Below, in pieces: positions 36,311 through 49,639 of a DNA stretch of 64,000 nt. Numbering within the stretch: the stretch's first letter is position 1; every line of letters starts with the position of its first letter. Under the pieces are notes generated by a model that did not search any database, was not told the origin of the DNA, and saw nothing but the letters and a program-made list of their open reading frames with translations. The DNA is taken from the NCBI GenBank assembly GCA_001566295.1, contig KQ964247.1, forward strand, positions 1,364,001-1,428,000. The letters are read 5' to 3'. The stretch comes from Microdochium bolleyi (Eukaryota > Ascomycota > Sordariomycetes > Xylariales > Microdochiaceae). Both the position numbers and the translations under genes were made by a program.

Positions 36311-37934
36311 TTAGCAAACAGGAAGGGAGGTCGCAGGCGCGATGTGGTCAGCTCAACAGGGCCTGGCTGGAAGGGCGGTTCCCGGGCTGTCAGCGTCATG
36401 CATTGTGAATCCTTTCCGATGGCCGATCACTATAAAGTGCCCGGTTGGACCCCTTGTCCATTTGCTGGCAGCATCGTCTACGCAGTCTGGCCGGCATCGA
36501 GCCTGCCGACCTGCTTGAAGTGACACCTTGCACAGTGATCTCCGAGTACTCCTGCAGCTGGTTCTCCTTGCTTGCTCCCAATCCGGGGATACTCCCGTCG
36601 GCTGTCTGTACTACGTAGTGCATGGAGTGACTGTCAGTGCGCCCGCGCTGCAGATAGGTAATCGATAATTGTCCTGCCCAGCGCCAAGCACCGTTGACGC
36701 CAGGGGTGCATGCACCTGCATGCGCGCGAGTGAGCTGCGGCCCGGCCGTCGTCATCTCAGATGATGGGACAGATCTGTGGGTTGGGTGTCACACATGCGG
36801 AGGCTGCCATTGGTGGGAACTCGCTAGCGCGGGGCTAGACCCGTTCCAGGAAGCAATTCGCAAGACAGCGCTAGCTGGCTGGCCCTCGGCATCCAGCAGG
36901 GCCCCCTCATGTCTCCAGAGCTCTCCCTATCAGATCAGACGATCCCGTGTGTAAGCACAGCTCGCACCAGCATACATGGCAGTAATAACAATGATGATAA
37001 TGCTTGCACCCAAATCATCAACAAGTCTCATCACCGTCCCGATCGCCGGCCCGGGTAGCCCTGCTCGTCGCGGATATACACGACCATGCCTGCTCACGAG
37101 GGACGGCAGTGCGTGCCTGGTCCAAGATTGACGGGATGTGTTTCAGCATCCTAAGCCACTGTGTGATCCAAGTCCATATCACATTCCACGAGATTGCCCG
37201 CCGCGGGGGCCATGACACGTTGTCCTGGGCGCGAACTCGTGTGCAAAAGTACGCACACGGCGGGGCACACCGGCCGGTGTGAGCATCAGTGTTGGATCGG
37301 TCGGTGCTGACTGTGACTTGACTTCTCACCACGGGCTGCCCCAGACTGCTCTGGGCTGCAGACATGGATGCCGCCGGAAGCCCGTCCGGAGTCCGCAGCA
37401 GCTCAGGCCGCATGCTGGCGGGAGTGTATACGGGATCTGCCGTCCTCGCACCCAGTCGACATGGTGCAGACGAAAGGCCTGGCGCTGATGGCACGGCGCA
37501 GGATGCAGCCCTGGGAGGGCTGACGCCGTGTCCAGCTCCGCGAGCCCGGAGTACGACGCTGCGCTGCACGCTCTGATGCTCAGCTGGAGCAGCAGCTGCA
37601 CGTAAGAGAATCCCGGGGGCACAGCCCAGCGCTCCTCCAGGTTGTTTTCGCTGCCGCGTGTTGTGTGTGTGTGGCCAAGGCCGCTTGCGCAGCACCGGTA
37701 GGGTGGGGGGTTAACAAGCGCGTGCCACCTGCAGCCTCCCTCCGCGTAGGGTAGGGACAGGCCCAGGGGCCCTGGGCCCTGGCGATCAGAGGCAGGGATG
37801 TGGCACGCTTCAGATCTTCGCTTCCCTTTCCGTTTTCTGCCCCCCTGCCGCCCTCGCCATCCCAACTCAGTCCCAAGGTTCGCCAGCGGCGACAACGCAC
37901 GGCGCGCTGCGTGACACATGCGCCGCCCGAGTCA

Positions 37935-37955
37935 ACATCATCATCATCATCATCG
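37935..37955. repeat. CAT trinucleotide microsatellite
   Basis: About seven tandem CAT triplets followed by CGTCG, in non-coding DNA upstream of mtfA. Confidence 0.85.
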
Positions 37956-40900
37956 TCGACAACTGCCGACCGGAGCACGCAGCACCTTCCGCGCGTCTCG
38001 CCCGCTAGGCATATAGCTTGGCTCGTCCTCCACCACCACCAACCTAAGGTTACTAGCGTCCCAGCAGACCGAGACACGGCTGCCGAATGGCGTTGCATGT
38101 GCCAGTGCTGGTCGAGAGCTAGCAGATGGTCCGCTCCTAGACGTCGGCACATGAGCTGATTTCCTCTGCCGCCCCAGTATCCGAGCGCTCGGCCTCGTGC
38201 TTCTAGCGGCCTTCTAGCCTACCAGCGAACCTCGTCGCGCTAGACTAGTCTGCCCATGGCATTGCCTCACCATCTGCCCCGTCATCCCTTGATCCTGGAC
38301 CTTTCGTGAGCCGTCTTCGAGGATGCTCCCGGCTCGACGTCACCTCTGCCCCAGCACCCGGCCCTCGTGACCCAGCCAACTCCCCGTCCGGGTGGATCGA
38401 CGCAGTAACCCCGACTGTCCCACGGCGCTCCCGACTTGGCCAGATCCCACATTTACCCTCACACTGACTCACGGAGCCTCGCCAGCAGCAACGACTCGGC
38501 ATGACCGTCATTCACGGTAGGATCCCCAAATATCCACGACGGTAGATTTGTCTGAGGGCAAGAGTCATGCTCCTGCCCCTCTGAGGCAACGATGTGTGCT
38601 CCGACTCGTTCGTGGTGGCGCCAGAAGCACGACCCCAAACCATATTGCGTCCGACTGCACGAGCTAGTAGCCGTTACCGTCACAGGGTCGCAGGCTTAGC
38701 TAGCGTTTTAGTCGGGGCTAGCATCAGTTACCCTTATGAACAGTCCCTTCTCGATCGGGATAACGAAGCCTCCCTTGCACGTGGCAGAGCCTTCGTATCA
38801 CGGATACCCCGGTTCTCCAAGCTGCTTGCTTTGAGCACTTGCACGTTCAGAAAGGCGCCAGCCGTGTAGCTTCAAAGCTTGGGATCCGCACACGGTAGAT
38901 TGGACTGTCCATCGTCATGTCCGAAAGGTCCGTCCAGTCTTGGTCACTCATGTCATTATTATCATCCGATCATCTGCTGGCCGAACGCACCACTACGTGT
39001 GCGGGACACTAAAGCCCCAACGACTGTCCTTCGTGACCCCACCTCCGTCGATCTGCTTCACATCTGTGCGATATACCTTGAGGCTGTGTGATTGTGGCAC
39101 TGCGCCGCGTTGCTAGGGGAAGGTGTCCGCGCACTCCGCTCAATTCTACCATCTCAAACTATCGGGCACGGGTTGGTTTGCGCCACAATGTTCGCTAACG
39201 CGAAAGAAGGTTGCATATGGGGATGGCTTGTTGCGTTTTTCGACCGCTCAACCTTTGGTGGTCAGGATTCCTTCGGCTGGTTCATGTCACCAAAGGTTTA
39301 GTGTTTTGATACCAATCTGTGTGCATTGAGTATCGATCTTATTAACACGACTCCGGGATCATGGTTATCAATCTGGAGCTAAGATTTGATATCGGCAACG
39401 CGTCTTCGACCACACTCATAGTATGCTCATCAGCTGATCTCCCGGCAACCAACGCCGCTCTATTATGACTGGTATGTCAGCACTCCAGGGTCGTGGCTGA
39501 CTAGCCTGAATCTGCACAGCGCAACCCTGTACACCTAGGAACCCTGCGAGACTGCCTCGCATGGCTTGATTCCCCGCCGTCATTGTGGTCTGATGTGGCT
39601 GTCCTCATCGATAACCTAGCCGTCTAGATCAGAGCGGATGCAAGATCATTTCTACTCCAGACACCAGCCGCTAGGGCTTGCTTGCATCCGATGGGATGCA
39701 CCCGCCACTTGTCGCTAGCTGCTGGACTCGATCGTTGCCGCAACACGGCCGACCGCTTTCTTTTTCGAGTACGCCTGTCCAGCTTGGGAAAGCTCTTTGA
39801 GTGTCACACAGAGACAATCTGGCGCAAGAGCTGTCATATTCTTTCCAAGCCTCTCGGCCGCTCTTCCGCTGTGCAGCGCTCAGGGGTAGGGCAGGCGGCG
39901 ACGTGGCCTAGCTGTGACATGCCGGCCACTCTCATGCCCCTCATGCTTCCGATGTGGACATCTCCTTGATCATGTCTGCACTAGCATCAGGGTGGGCATG
40001 TCCACTGATATGTCAATTCATGGTGATCACGACAGAAGAGCGAGGGCGCCAGGGGTGAAGGGCGTTGAGAGTCTCGAGTGCACGGTCGTCGGCTCGACTA
40101 CTGCGTACGCAGTACGTGCATCCACCACAGCCTGTCAACATTACCAAAGCAATTGTCAGCATTGCGGAGTCGCCAGGTATGCCGCTCTAGCTCATCTCGA
40201 TGATGATTTGCGGTCCTCCCCCCCTTCAGCAAACACGGCTAGTTGACCGTTCCCAAAGGACAGGATGTCAGCTGGGTTGATCCCTGCACACTGTCCTAGG
40301 CTCCGCGTGGGCGACGGTCCCACTCCAGCCAGGTTGCTTTTGTTGTGTCGGCAGTGAGGTCACCTTCCATCCGAATGCTTGAGCACGACCAAGAAAGAAG
40401 ACACTTGGCTGGCAATTGCGTTTATACGAGCATACGGGTCCTCTCTATTCCGCGCTTTGTGAAAAGATGCAGAGTCCACCGCTTCGGCCAGGAGCTAGAT
40501 CCCCGCGGCAGCAGCACAGAATCTAGACTTGCATACATCTCGAAGTTTAATGCAAAGTAAATCGAACAAGAGAAGTAAATTGCTCGAACCTTCGGCCTTT
40601 CCCCTTGGCTGGAGCCACACTGGTGTCGATTGTTTCAAAGGTCAAGGGAGACCAGTATATTGTTCGCTCGCACCGTTCGGAACGTGAAGGCCGTCCGGCT
40701 TCTTGGAACCCTGACAAGCAACACCGACTAGTCAGGATGTACTGTATACACTCGGGGGTCAGCCGGGGCAGAAACGCACCAACGCCACCATGTTCCGCAA
40801 CCTGCCTCGCCTGCGGCATGGATCAAACGAGTAAAGCCTCACGGAGCTTCGAGGTAGTGTTGATCTCTGCAAGCCCCCCTCCCTTCCTCCCGCCCAGCAA

Positions 40901-42295
40901 TCAATCTTCCGTCCCAATCAGGAACATCCATGAACACCGCGCACACCCTAGGACAGCCAGAGCCTGACAAGGAAGGCCCAGACTAATGCAGAGATAGTCC
41001 TGGCTAACGTAAGGTTGCTGCTCTTTTGCTGCTTCAGGGAGGCTTTCATCGGTACTCCGTACGCTGGTCGCGTGGAGAAGATCCGATGCCGCTTGTCGGA
41101 TCACTGACCTTTCTGGACAAGTCTGTCCACCACTGACACTCCCTAGTGGGATTATACTTCGGGTGGAGGAAAGCGGTGGCTTCTGCTCTTCCCACGATGG
41201 CCGCCATTTAGGGTTGTATCATGTCCCCTATCATCGGTAAGGAGTCGTCGGGAAAAGACCGAGACGGCCCTGGCTCCGACAGGAGCTCATGTTCAGGCAT
41301 TTCAATTTGCTGCGTTACGATGAGCTATATTTCTCAGTGATTGAGTAATCTCGTCGCACACCCGTTCCCGGCTTGGCTGAGCCTGGGTAGTGACGAGCCT
41401 CGTCTTTGAAATCCAGTAAATCTGGTTTGGAGGACGGACATGAAACTGGAGATTCTTCATCCGCCCAAAACCCTGACATGAGAGAAACACTGCTTACCCT
41501 GCTCTCCGAGCCCTCTGACAAGTGACACAGGGGAGCAACAGTCGGGGCCGTCCCATATCACGGCCTCGATCTCTAAGCAGCGTATCCTCCGCCCTCGTGG
41601 CAAGATGGCGCTGATCTCACGTCCCAGGCCTGCCACTTCTAGTTTCAGGTGTGATGTGCACCAGGGACATGGGAGTATCCTTGCACCACAGGGAAGAGGC
41701 CCTGTTCTTGTCGTTGACGATGGCCAGCGCGCCAACCGTGGGTCACGACATGACTCTCCCACCACTGCTCAAAGGTTACGTGCCATATGTACACGAGTAC
41801 ACTGTCTCTATTGTCTTTGAGACTCGTTAGACAAGCGCTGTATTACAGTTCGTGTCTGCTTGACAGACTAATACCGGTTGTACTTTAGATCACGGAAGAA
41901 ACCTTGTTGGTAGCTCTTTCCACACGGTCTGTCACGCCATTCACGGGGGCTTCCTGCTTGGGGGAAGAAGAAAGTAAGAAAACGCTAACAGAAACGCACC
42001 CGACGACTGCTCTTGGTCATTGTGGACTCACGGATGGTTGCCGAAATACGGAATCCTTGAACTTCTCCATTACATGCCTACAAGATGCTCCCTGTCGTAG
42101 AACGGGACATCCTGGCAGCGGTACATTACTTAGTTCAAACGATTATGGAGCACGGAGCCATGGTTCACCACGAGTCCAACGGACATCGGACCCCATGCTC
42201 GACGGACGGGGTAATCCTTGCAATATGCGTACCGTATGGTACCCACGAGATCTCTCCTATTTTCCTCTCTGTTTCCTCTCCCCTTGTCCGATGTG

Positions 42296-42317
42296 CTCTC
42301 TCTCTCTCTCTCTCTCT
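42296..42317. repeat. CT dinucleotide microsatellite
   Basis: About eleven tandem CT units in a C/T-rich neighbourhood (42250-42320). Such tracts occur in fungal promoters, but no gene follows closely. Confidence 0.85.
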
Positions 42318-44355
42318 AAGCAGTCGCCGAAGCCACTACGGCGGGCGGGCAGTGCAGGCTGTCTCGATGGTGGCAAGTGGCCTCGTTGATTGCCGGGACT
42401 ACATCATGACAGCGGGTTCTTTTCGTACCGAGGCTTGACATGACTCTGCCCCATGCCAGACCGTTTCGATGGGGCCATGCCTGCAAGTGTATCCAGACGG
42501 TGATGGGGCACGTGCGTGGCCGGCAGCAGGCAGTTGAGTTGCCCGGATAGATATTGAAACAATTCCCGACAACGGGTGATGACGACGACGACGACGATGC
42601 TGCCCTAGAAGGGACACGAGTCCTAAACACTCTTGTGGCCACACTGGAGATTTGCCTTTCTAATTTTTTTTCCTCATCTGATTACGCAGTGGCTTTTTTC
42701 TATCTATTCCTAAAGCACGAAGCCAGTCGTTTTAGGAGCCCCGGAAAGCCATCCGCCAAACTCTGTTTATTTCGACAACGGACGACCGACCCGATGAGCA
42801 ATGCCCCTGGTCAAGCGAGAGAAGAGTTTTGGAGATCACATCCACTGAGGCGCCCCCCGTCCTTCCCCCCTCCCCTTCCCCTTCCCCTTTCGTGATCGTC
42901 GCATTCGCTCCATCCATGGTCCCCGCCGCCAGTCCACCCAGCGGCGGCCCTGCTGTCCTCTCCTCGTTGTGTCGCTCTCCGTGACCGCCTTGTTCTTGTT
43001 CTGTCTAATTACCTGCCGGCCTAGGTAGCGTACCTGTCACATCCTCGCACTCCACTCACACTGATACACACTCACACACGTTCCGTGCCGTCGGGGGGGG
43101 GGCGGGGGGAGCTTTCGCTACCAGTTTGCCGGCTACAGCGAAACGGTCACCGAGGTTTGTCTTTTTAACTTATGGTTTTCACGTTACGTCTGGGGCCGCC
43201 AGATTGCAAATGGTGAATAGCTACGAAACGCCATCACTCAGGAACTACGACAGTCCACAGTACAGTTCGTCATCGCCCTCTGCGGCGTGTGAACACGCAC
43301 ATACATACTTACACATAGTCTCACACATACACTAAAAGGATAGTGGAGCTTGGAGAGAATGTCCTGTTCAGTGCCTATCGTACGGTGGTGACAGGATCTA
43401 TCAGTACCAGTGTGCCCAGGACTTCTGCTGTCTGTACGGAGTAGGTAGTCAGTCCACCGTATCGTGCTGGGACGGGGTAGTCGCTGCCCTCCCTGGCGGG
43501 AAAGCTCCACGGCGAAGGAAGCTGGGACTGATGATCGACGAGGGGATGCGTCTCGGCACGGCAAATCATCGCGAGATGGATTATGACTCGAGCACGCCCG
43601 ACACAGCACAGCAGGGCCCCATGATGCTGTGTTTGATCTCCACGGCAGCAGGGCAGAGGGTGACACACGGGAGTAACTTGGAGAGAGGCTGGTTGAGGAT
43701 CCGCCAGCCCAGCCTGTCGGGGCGGCTGGTCGTTGACGTACACAGCTTCGAGGTGGCCCAGGAGCAGCAAAGTTTCGTTGATACTCCGGGAAGCCCAGGT
43801 CGTCGATGGATAGGGCTTAGCATGCGAGGTTGGATGGCTGGCAGAGTGTCAACAGTGCAACATGCCACAGTAATCGTCATCTCGGGGGCCTTGACGGAAA
43901 ACACGGGTCCTGGTCATGATCCCGGGCAAAGTCTACCAAGCAATGAATCGCTTGGGAGGCTCAGCCCAGCAGCGGCACTGGCCGGAGGGGTGGGTGGATG
44001 GGGGAGGAGGGCATGGGGATTGGGGACAGGCATGGGGCCAGGGAGGCAGATTGTGGGCGAATTACGGGGACACAGGAAACCCGTGACTGCCGCACGAAGG
44101 ACACGAGTCAAGGAAATAATGGCCTGGTGACGTGTGTGAGGCTGGCGATGGCTGGCGATGCCAGACTCTCCATGCGTCGGTGGTCCCGAGCTTGTGTGCT
44201 AAGTCGCAGGCGACACATGAGGAAGGGAGAAGGAGCAGGGCAAGATCGGAGACTGGGGGTCTGGACGTGTCAGCACTGGTGCTCTTGGGCGTCCCATTCA
44301 TGTCCATCTCTCATCGCTGTGGCATGATGCGGATGCTCTTCACGGTGTCTTCGTA

Positions 44356-44520
44356 ATGTCTCTGACATCTACTACTAGCAACAATCCACTCAAAGAGAGG
44401 CAGCAGTCGCTGGGAACTCGTGATGCTGCTGCACTGTTCGACAACGAGTTCTCGATTCCTGACGAAGATCGCATGCCGTATCTCCCCAAAGTTCCTCGTG
44501 TTGCCAGGCCGGGGCAGTAG
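44356..44520 (+). CDS. Small protein-like ORF, doubtful
   Basis: A 54-codon ATG frame whose translation is unusually protein-like for this desert: hydrophilic, with no Cys, His or Trp, and containing RQQSLGTRDAAALFDNEFSI and PDEDRMPYLPKVPR. After its stop, another frame continues in similar style to about 44635 (DAASTSQRRPPDVEHDRLFS and onward), as though one frame had been broken by a single-base shift or an unrecognised splice. I do not recognise a family. It may be chance, a small orphan gene, or the remains of a gene. Confidence 0.15.
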   Translation: MSLTSTTSNNPLKERQQSLGTRDAAALFDNEFSIPDEDRMPYLPKVPRVARPGQ

Positions 44521-47500
44521 CCTATTAGATGCTGCAAGCACATCTCAACGGCGGCCCCCAGATGTCGAACACGATCGGCTATTTAGCAAGCTTCAAGCCC
44601 ACCAGCATCATGTCAAGGCTGCCACACCGAGATGACAACCTCGCCATGTGCTACCACATCCCTCGACTGGTGCCGACGGCACGTTGATCCGACTAGCACA
44701 GTACGTAAGAAGTCCTGAGACTGCTGTCCGCGTGCTGCTTTGATGATCGCCCGACGGAGACCCTGGTGTCGCCCAAACGTCCTGCTCTCTTTCTGGCCAG
44801 CCGTAGTGCAGACGACTTGGCCACCTCCGCCAAAGTTTCGGATCGCCACAGCTGCCACCAGGTCATCAGCATCGCCAGGAAGCTCGCGATATGCATGCGT
44901 GTACAGACTTAGCCATGTCGACTTGCTTTCTCAGGTGTGTCGACGTGCATCGGATCACACATCTGCCGCGCGCATCCATGCAGACTGTGAGTGAGCGAGT
45001 GATACACATCACATATGCACATGCGGGATCGATAGCCAGCCAAACAGACCGGCTCAGACAGGCCGGTAAGGAGGCAGGCAGGCAGGCAAGCAGTGCACTT
45101 TTGGGCTCCCTTGTCCGGGGTTCTACCGGCTTCTCTGGTGACTATGGAGTACCGTACCGGTGTACAATGGTTCGGGTCGAGCTTCCGCCGTTGTAAATGT
45201 CTCATGCTTCTTTTTCCCTCTGAGATCTGACAAGGGTCATTTCGCTGGTGAGGAAAGTCTAGGTCCTTTTCAGGGATCAACGGATGTCACTTGTTTGCTT
45301 TTCTTCTGTCGGCATTTTCTTTGAGTCTCGGTTCTTTTCCCATCCTCGCTTGGCCTTGCATCGCCGTTATTATTCCGTGTGTCTCATAGTCGTCAGGCCT
45401 GAGTTGGACACCCCAGTCTGAGTTGCGATTATTTTCGCCATTGTGTGGTGGTCTGCATGTGACAAGGGGCGCCAGGCGATGGAGCCTCTGATGGATCTTG
45501 CTCACGCTCATGGCCAGGGGCGTCGTGGCCTGGGGTGATGATCGTACGAATACGCTGACTTTCGGGGAGTGCTGTGCTATCAGGATCGAGAGTGACTCGC
45601 TTGAAATAGAATCTCTGTGCAATTCGCGTGAGGTCAGCAAGATCGTGCTCTTACCCCAGCACTTCCCCCATACTCTGCATCGTATACCTCAAGGTAGCAT
45701 TCTCTGTTGCGACTGCAACCCCTACGCCCACAATGAGAGCGGCTGATACGTTTGTGCAGGTCAGGAAAAGTCACGAGCTAAGGCAGTCCCGAAGTCGTCG
45801 CATCCCGCCTGAAATAGCGACTCCAGTATAGCCTAGCCACGTGTGCGCTTGCCGCGCGGTCGGGGCTGTTACTCGAGTACGAAACGCTGTGGACGGACAG
45901 CGTAACTTCGACCAGCCTTGCGCGATGTCACGATGTCGTCTTGGCCCCAGTCCCTTCAAGGTTGCCGGCCGAGCGTGCGTCTGGATGTTTGAGCTGAAGG
46001 CTGACCTGAGACCCAGGCCATGCAGTCGATCAGTCCCACTGCAACCCTCCCGCGCTCGCTGCCGCACGGAGAGTCGGAGCCTCTGCTCAGAGATGAGGTA
46101 ACAAGACGTCTGGGGCCACACAGGGGACAAGTGCCAGTCCCTTGGTTTCGTGGTCATCCTCAGCGGCTGACGCGGGTCAGACGAGTCACGATCGAACTCT
46201 AATAACCCTTTTCCCACAGGCGTGCTGGTGGTTGAACACTTGCCAGTGGCTGCTACACAGTAGATTCGTCGAGATCCTTGTAATATGATCGACCATCTGC
46301 ACCCTCCCAGGCGAGCCCACTGGTGACCAGTCCTCTGGTTCCAAATTATGCCTTCCTGGGATGCGTGCTGGGGGTAATGGCGCGGGAATGGCGCCAGAGG
46401 ACAGCCAGGAGGGTGTGCCTCTACCAGTACCCTGCACATCATCGAACGAGCCGACGTGTTTGACGTTATGACACCCCTGACCACCACACCGGGTGGCTGG
46501 TGGAGAGGAGAACAGTCTCTCGTTTGTTACCTCTGTGTTTTCGAAGGGTGGGCAGCATGGGGTCAGGATCTTCGACTGGGGTGATGATAGGTCTTGCTGG
46601 TACGCCAACAAGCAAGGATAGGAGGGCGGATGACAAGTCCACCCGGCTCCCTTTGGTGGAGCTGGATCATATTTGTGGCAAGGCCGGTCAGATCCCACGT
46701 TCTTGAGTGTCGCAGGGTTCCCTAGCCTTCCTTAGCCTCCCAGCACGGCGTCTTCTTGCTGAATCGGGCTCGTAAGTATGGTGAAAAGCCGTGAATCCTT
46801 CCCTCCGCGAGACCGGGGGAAAGTGGGAAATCCAGAAGCGAGGATGATGACTATGTGGTGACCAAGTTAGCAACCGTCCTGAGCTGTGTAGCGTGATCGG
46901 CACCCAGCACTCCCTCGTTGAAGACGAGAGAACAGCCTCGGGAGCTTGTTGACTGTCCTGCAGTGTTCCCGTAAAGCTTCCCGCCCACCAGCCCCGATCC
47001 GTCAGGGCTATGGTAATTTGCTTCTCAAAGAGGCAGCGGAGAACTGCTTGGTCTGTGTGTCTGATGACCGTTTTTCATTAATCGTGCTGTCTTGACATGG
47101 TTCAGGGCTCGAGATGAGGAGACTACTGTATGGGCACTGGGAACAATGGCCACAACCTCGGCGGGACATCAACTTGGTGGGTACATTATGACCCTTGCGC
47201 CATCTCATCCTGGTGGCAGTGACAGGCGGCACCACCCTTCCCATTGTCGTGTTGTGTCCTGTCAGCAGTCCATCCACATTGTCGATCATACGGCTGGACA
47301 CTTCCGATTTGCCTCCACATCAAGCCCATCCTCGCACTGGATGCAGACATTCAGCACTTGTACATTCCTCCAATGATGAAACGCCCCGTCAGACCGTACG
47401 AGAGCCGGCAACGTCTGGTGACGAAAACACCCCCTCCTTCCCTCCTCCCAACACAGTCCGCTTTTGACAGCGACAGAAGAAATTTCAGGACCCTCGGGAT

Positions 47501-48571
47501 ATTCAAGTTTGAAAGGAGAGTTGTGCTTCGGATGGGGGGATTGAGCTGAGATTCACACTTTCCCGGTTGAGTGCAGCTTAGGTTCCGAGAAAAACCCCCT
47601 CTCGGAGAAACACATGGGCTCGTGGTAGGGATCAGAAGCATCTGGGCGCACCGCGGATGCGCACACACTTTGCCGCGTGCTGGGGTCTCTTACAGCCAGA
47701 CGAGATTTGCCTTCGATCATGCATCGTCCCGACTGCAACGGCAAGTACCGCAAACCTTCGAAGTGACCCTAGTCATCATCTCCTTCATGGCGAGTCTGGA
47801 ACATGTCAGCGCGAAACCAGCCATGAAAATGTCGACTCACGTGGTTTGACGCGCGTCAACTGGGTATATGCCGCAAGCCCGAGGCATCAAGCTCGATAAA
47901 GAAGGTCTTGGATGTATTGCTCGCAAAGTTCTTAGCAAGATGTACAAACGTGTGAAGAGTCTTGATTTCCGACACTTACAGCAGGGGCTTTCGAGATCTG
48001 AGCTTCTGCAATGCTACCGTCAGCTCAAGAACGGAGGATCAATGTCCAAGCTCGTGATTCTGAGCTCGCTTGCACTATATTTCACGGCCTGTCCATTGCG
48101 CCACCTGGCCGAGGAATTCATCGACGGAATGTCTGGCAGTGTTTTTCACAAACACACTCGATCTGGACGATGATGCTGCCATGGTATTGTGGTAGCACCG
48201 CGTCCGGAGATACATTGCTTTCGAAGACTTCGCCCGTCATGCTTAGCCCCGAGCATACTTAGGTAAGGCAGGACTCAATACTTGTCTTCGAACTGCGTCC
48301 TCTCGCTGTTGTGATCGGTCTCGTCGCCAAACTGCCAGGGACTCGCCATGTTCGATACCAGGCTGCGACTCTATCGATAAGAATAAATGGGAATGTTGAA
48401 GTCTTTGGCCTTGACGGACTGATTTGAGCGCCGGACAGGACCAAGTGAAACCACAACGCTACCTGATCTCTGCACAGACGCAGACATACGTACTTTGGAT
48501 GAATAGCGCAGTGACATACAGCACAGTAGCGCAAGCGCATCGACAATTAGTTGCAAACGAACCCGCACACT

Positions 48572-49036
48572 ATGGCGCCTTGGTTCCGCTTCGCAGCCCC
48601 AATCTACAAGAATACTGGCTCGGTCGCTCGAGATCATCTTGCCTCGGAGCGTACTTTTCTCGCATGGATCCGGACCGGGTTGGGCTTTGTAGCCCTCGGC
48701 ATTGCGATTGAGCGGGTGTCGCAACTCGACCTCACCGAGCTGATACCGGAGCAGAATCGGCCGCCGAGGACACCGGAAGACCGCCTCGAGAAGGAGCTGG
48801 ACAAGGAGCGCTCTCAGATGCTCGTGGGCACCCTCATGGGGCTGGGATCCGGATCCATCATGTATGGCACAGCGCGGTACTTCTCGGGCCTGAGGCACCT
48901 CGAGCGCGGCAACTTCAAGCCCGCGTACTACGGGGCGGCGATCTTGGGTGCGGCTGTGGCCGGTCTGGCTGGAGGCGTGTATGGCACGGCGCTACGGCGA
49001 AGACGAGCAGAGCGAGCGGAACGGACAGAGATGTAG
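48572..49036 (+). CDS. DUF202 integral membrane protein
   Basis: Single exon, 154 aa. The N-terminal domain has the DUF202 signature (DHLASERTFLAWIRTGLGFV), shared with bacterial YidH-like proteins and with the small VTC-type subunit of the yeast vacuolar polyphosphate complex. Three hydrophobic segments are visible, at roughly 35-55, 90-112 and 120-145 (YYGAAILGAAVAGLAGGVYG). The C-terminus is basic (ALRRRRAERAERTEM). A charged loop of about 35 residues (PRTPEDRLEKELDKERS) lies between the first and second membrane segments. The start is the ATG at 48572; the frame is open further upstream but only non-ATG codons precede it, and fungal relatives begin at the corresponding MAPWFR. The precise function is unknown; a vacuolar or plasma membrane location would be a guess. 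Confidence 0.9.
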   Translation: MAPWFRFAAPIYKNTGSVARDHLASERTFLAWIRTGLGFVALGIAIERVSQLDLTELIPEQNRPPRTPEDRLEKELDKERSQMLVGTLMGLGSGSIMYGTARYFSGLRHLERGNFKPAYYGAAILGAAVAGLAGGVYGTALRRRRAERAERTEM

Positions 49037-49639
49037 GAGTCACAGCGACGCGTGCTGTTGGAAGGTCCAGCCTGTTCCTACCGGCGGTGATGGCCTATTA
49101 AAGCGATGGAGACTGGTGGATGGTCCTGCAGTTGCAGTTCTGGTGCTGGTTCACGTTGTGATCGGTGTATAGACAGCGTCATTGAACAGAATGCAGTCCA
49201 CCCTGCGCGTGACAAACAGCTTCAAAAGCAATGAGGAAGCCTCTGGCTGGCATCGGCTTTCCACCCTGAACGTCGCTCTACAGTGTCCAAGACTGTGTTC
49301 TGCTGCGCAATAATGGCCTCTCATACCGTAATCGATAAGACTAGCACTGTCCAGTCGCACATCGACGTCGCACCTTCCACCTTTCCGAGGACGAACGACA
49401 TGTGATGGAGCGTGGAGAAGCCACTCAATTCACTACATAGATCAAAGGCTCATCTGGATCTTGTCACCTCGTATTCCTCGTCACCACAGCAGTCGGGCCC
49501 GTAGCTCCACGCGTCGAACAACCTGATCGTGCTGTAGACGCACGCCCGGTGAGCCAGATAAGGGGCGCGACAGAGCGCCACAGTCGCCCGGCGCGTCGTG
49601 CGTCGGCTTTGAGCAATCGCCATATCGAAGGGCCAGACC
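49037..49639. other. Intergenic region between the DUF202 gene and spp1
   Basis: Should hold the 3' UTR of the DUF202 gene and the promoter of spp1. The minus-strand frames at 49450-49754 overlap each other in three frames and are antisense shadows of the spp1 leader. No gene or repeat seen. Confidence 0.5.

Larger units (their letters stand above)
32868..48571. other. Long gene desert upstream of mtfA
   Basis: About 15.7 kb without a gene I can support. It contains the mtfA promoter and 5' leader at its left edge and the promoter of the DUF202 gene at its right edge. Open frames reach 238 codons (45771-46487 -), 225 (37018-37695 -) and 199 (43531-44130 +), but none resembles a protein family and most overlap equally long frames on the other strand. 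Seen: simple repeats at 36285, 37935, 42296 and 45066-45090, G/C-runs near 43094-43108, and a small protein-like frame at 44356-44520. No transfer RNA, snRNA or transposon signature was noticed. The region is not visibly AT-rich. Confidence 0.5.

Noticed and set aside
45771..46487. 238-codon minus-strand ORF in the desert
   Set aside because: Length is within chance expectation for this much GC-rich DNA, with no recognisable motif and several overlapping frames.
48371..48898. 175-codon minus-strand ORF
   Set aside because: Antisense to the DUF202 gene and its promoter; no family character.
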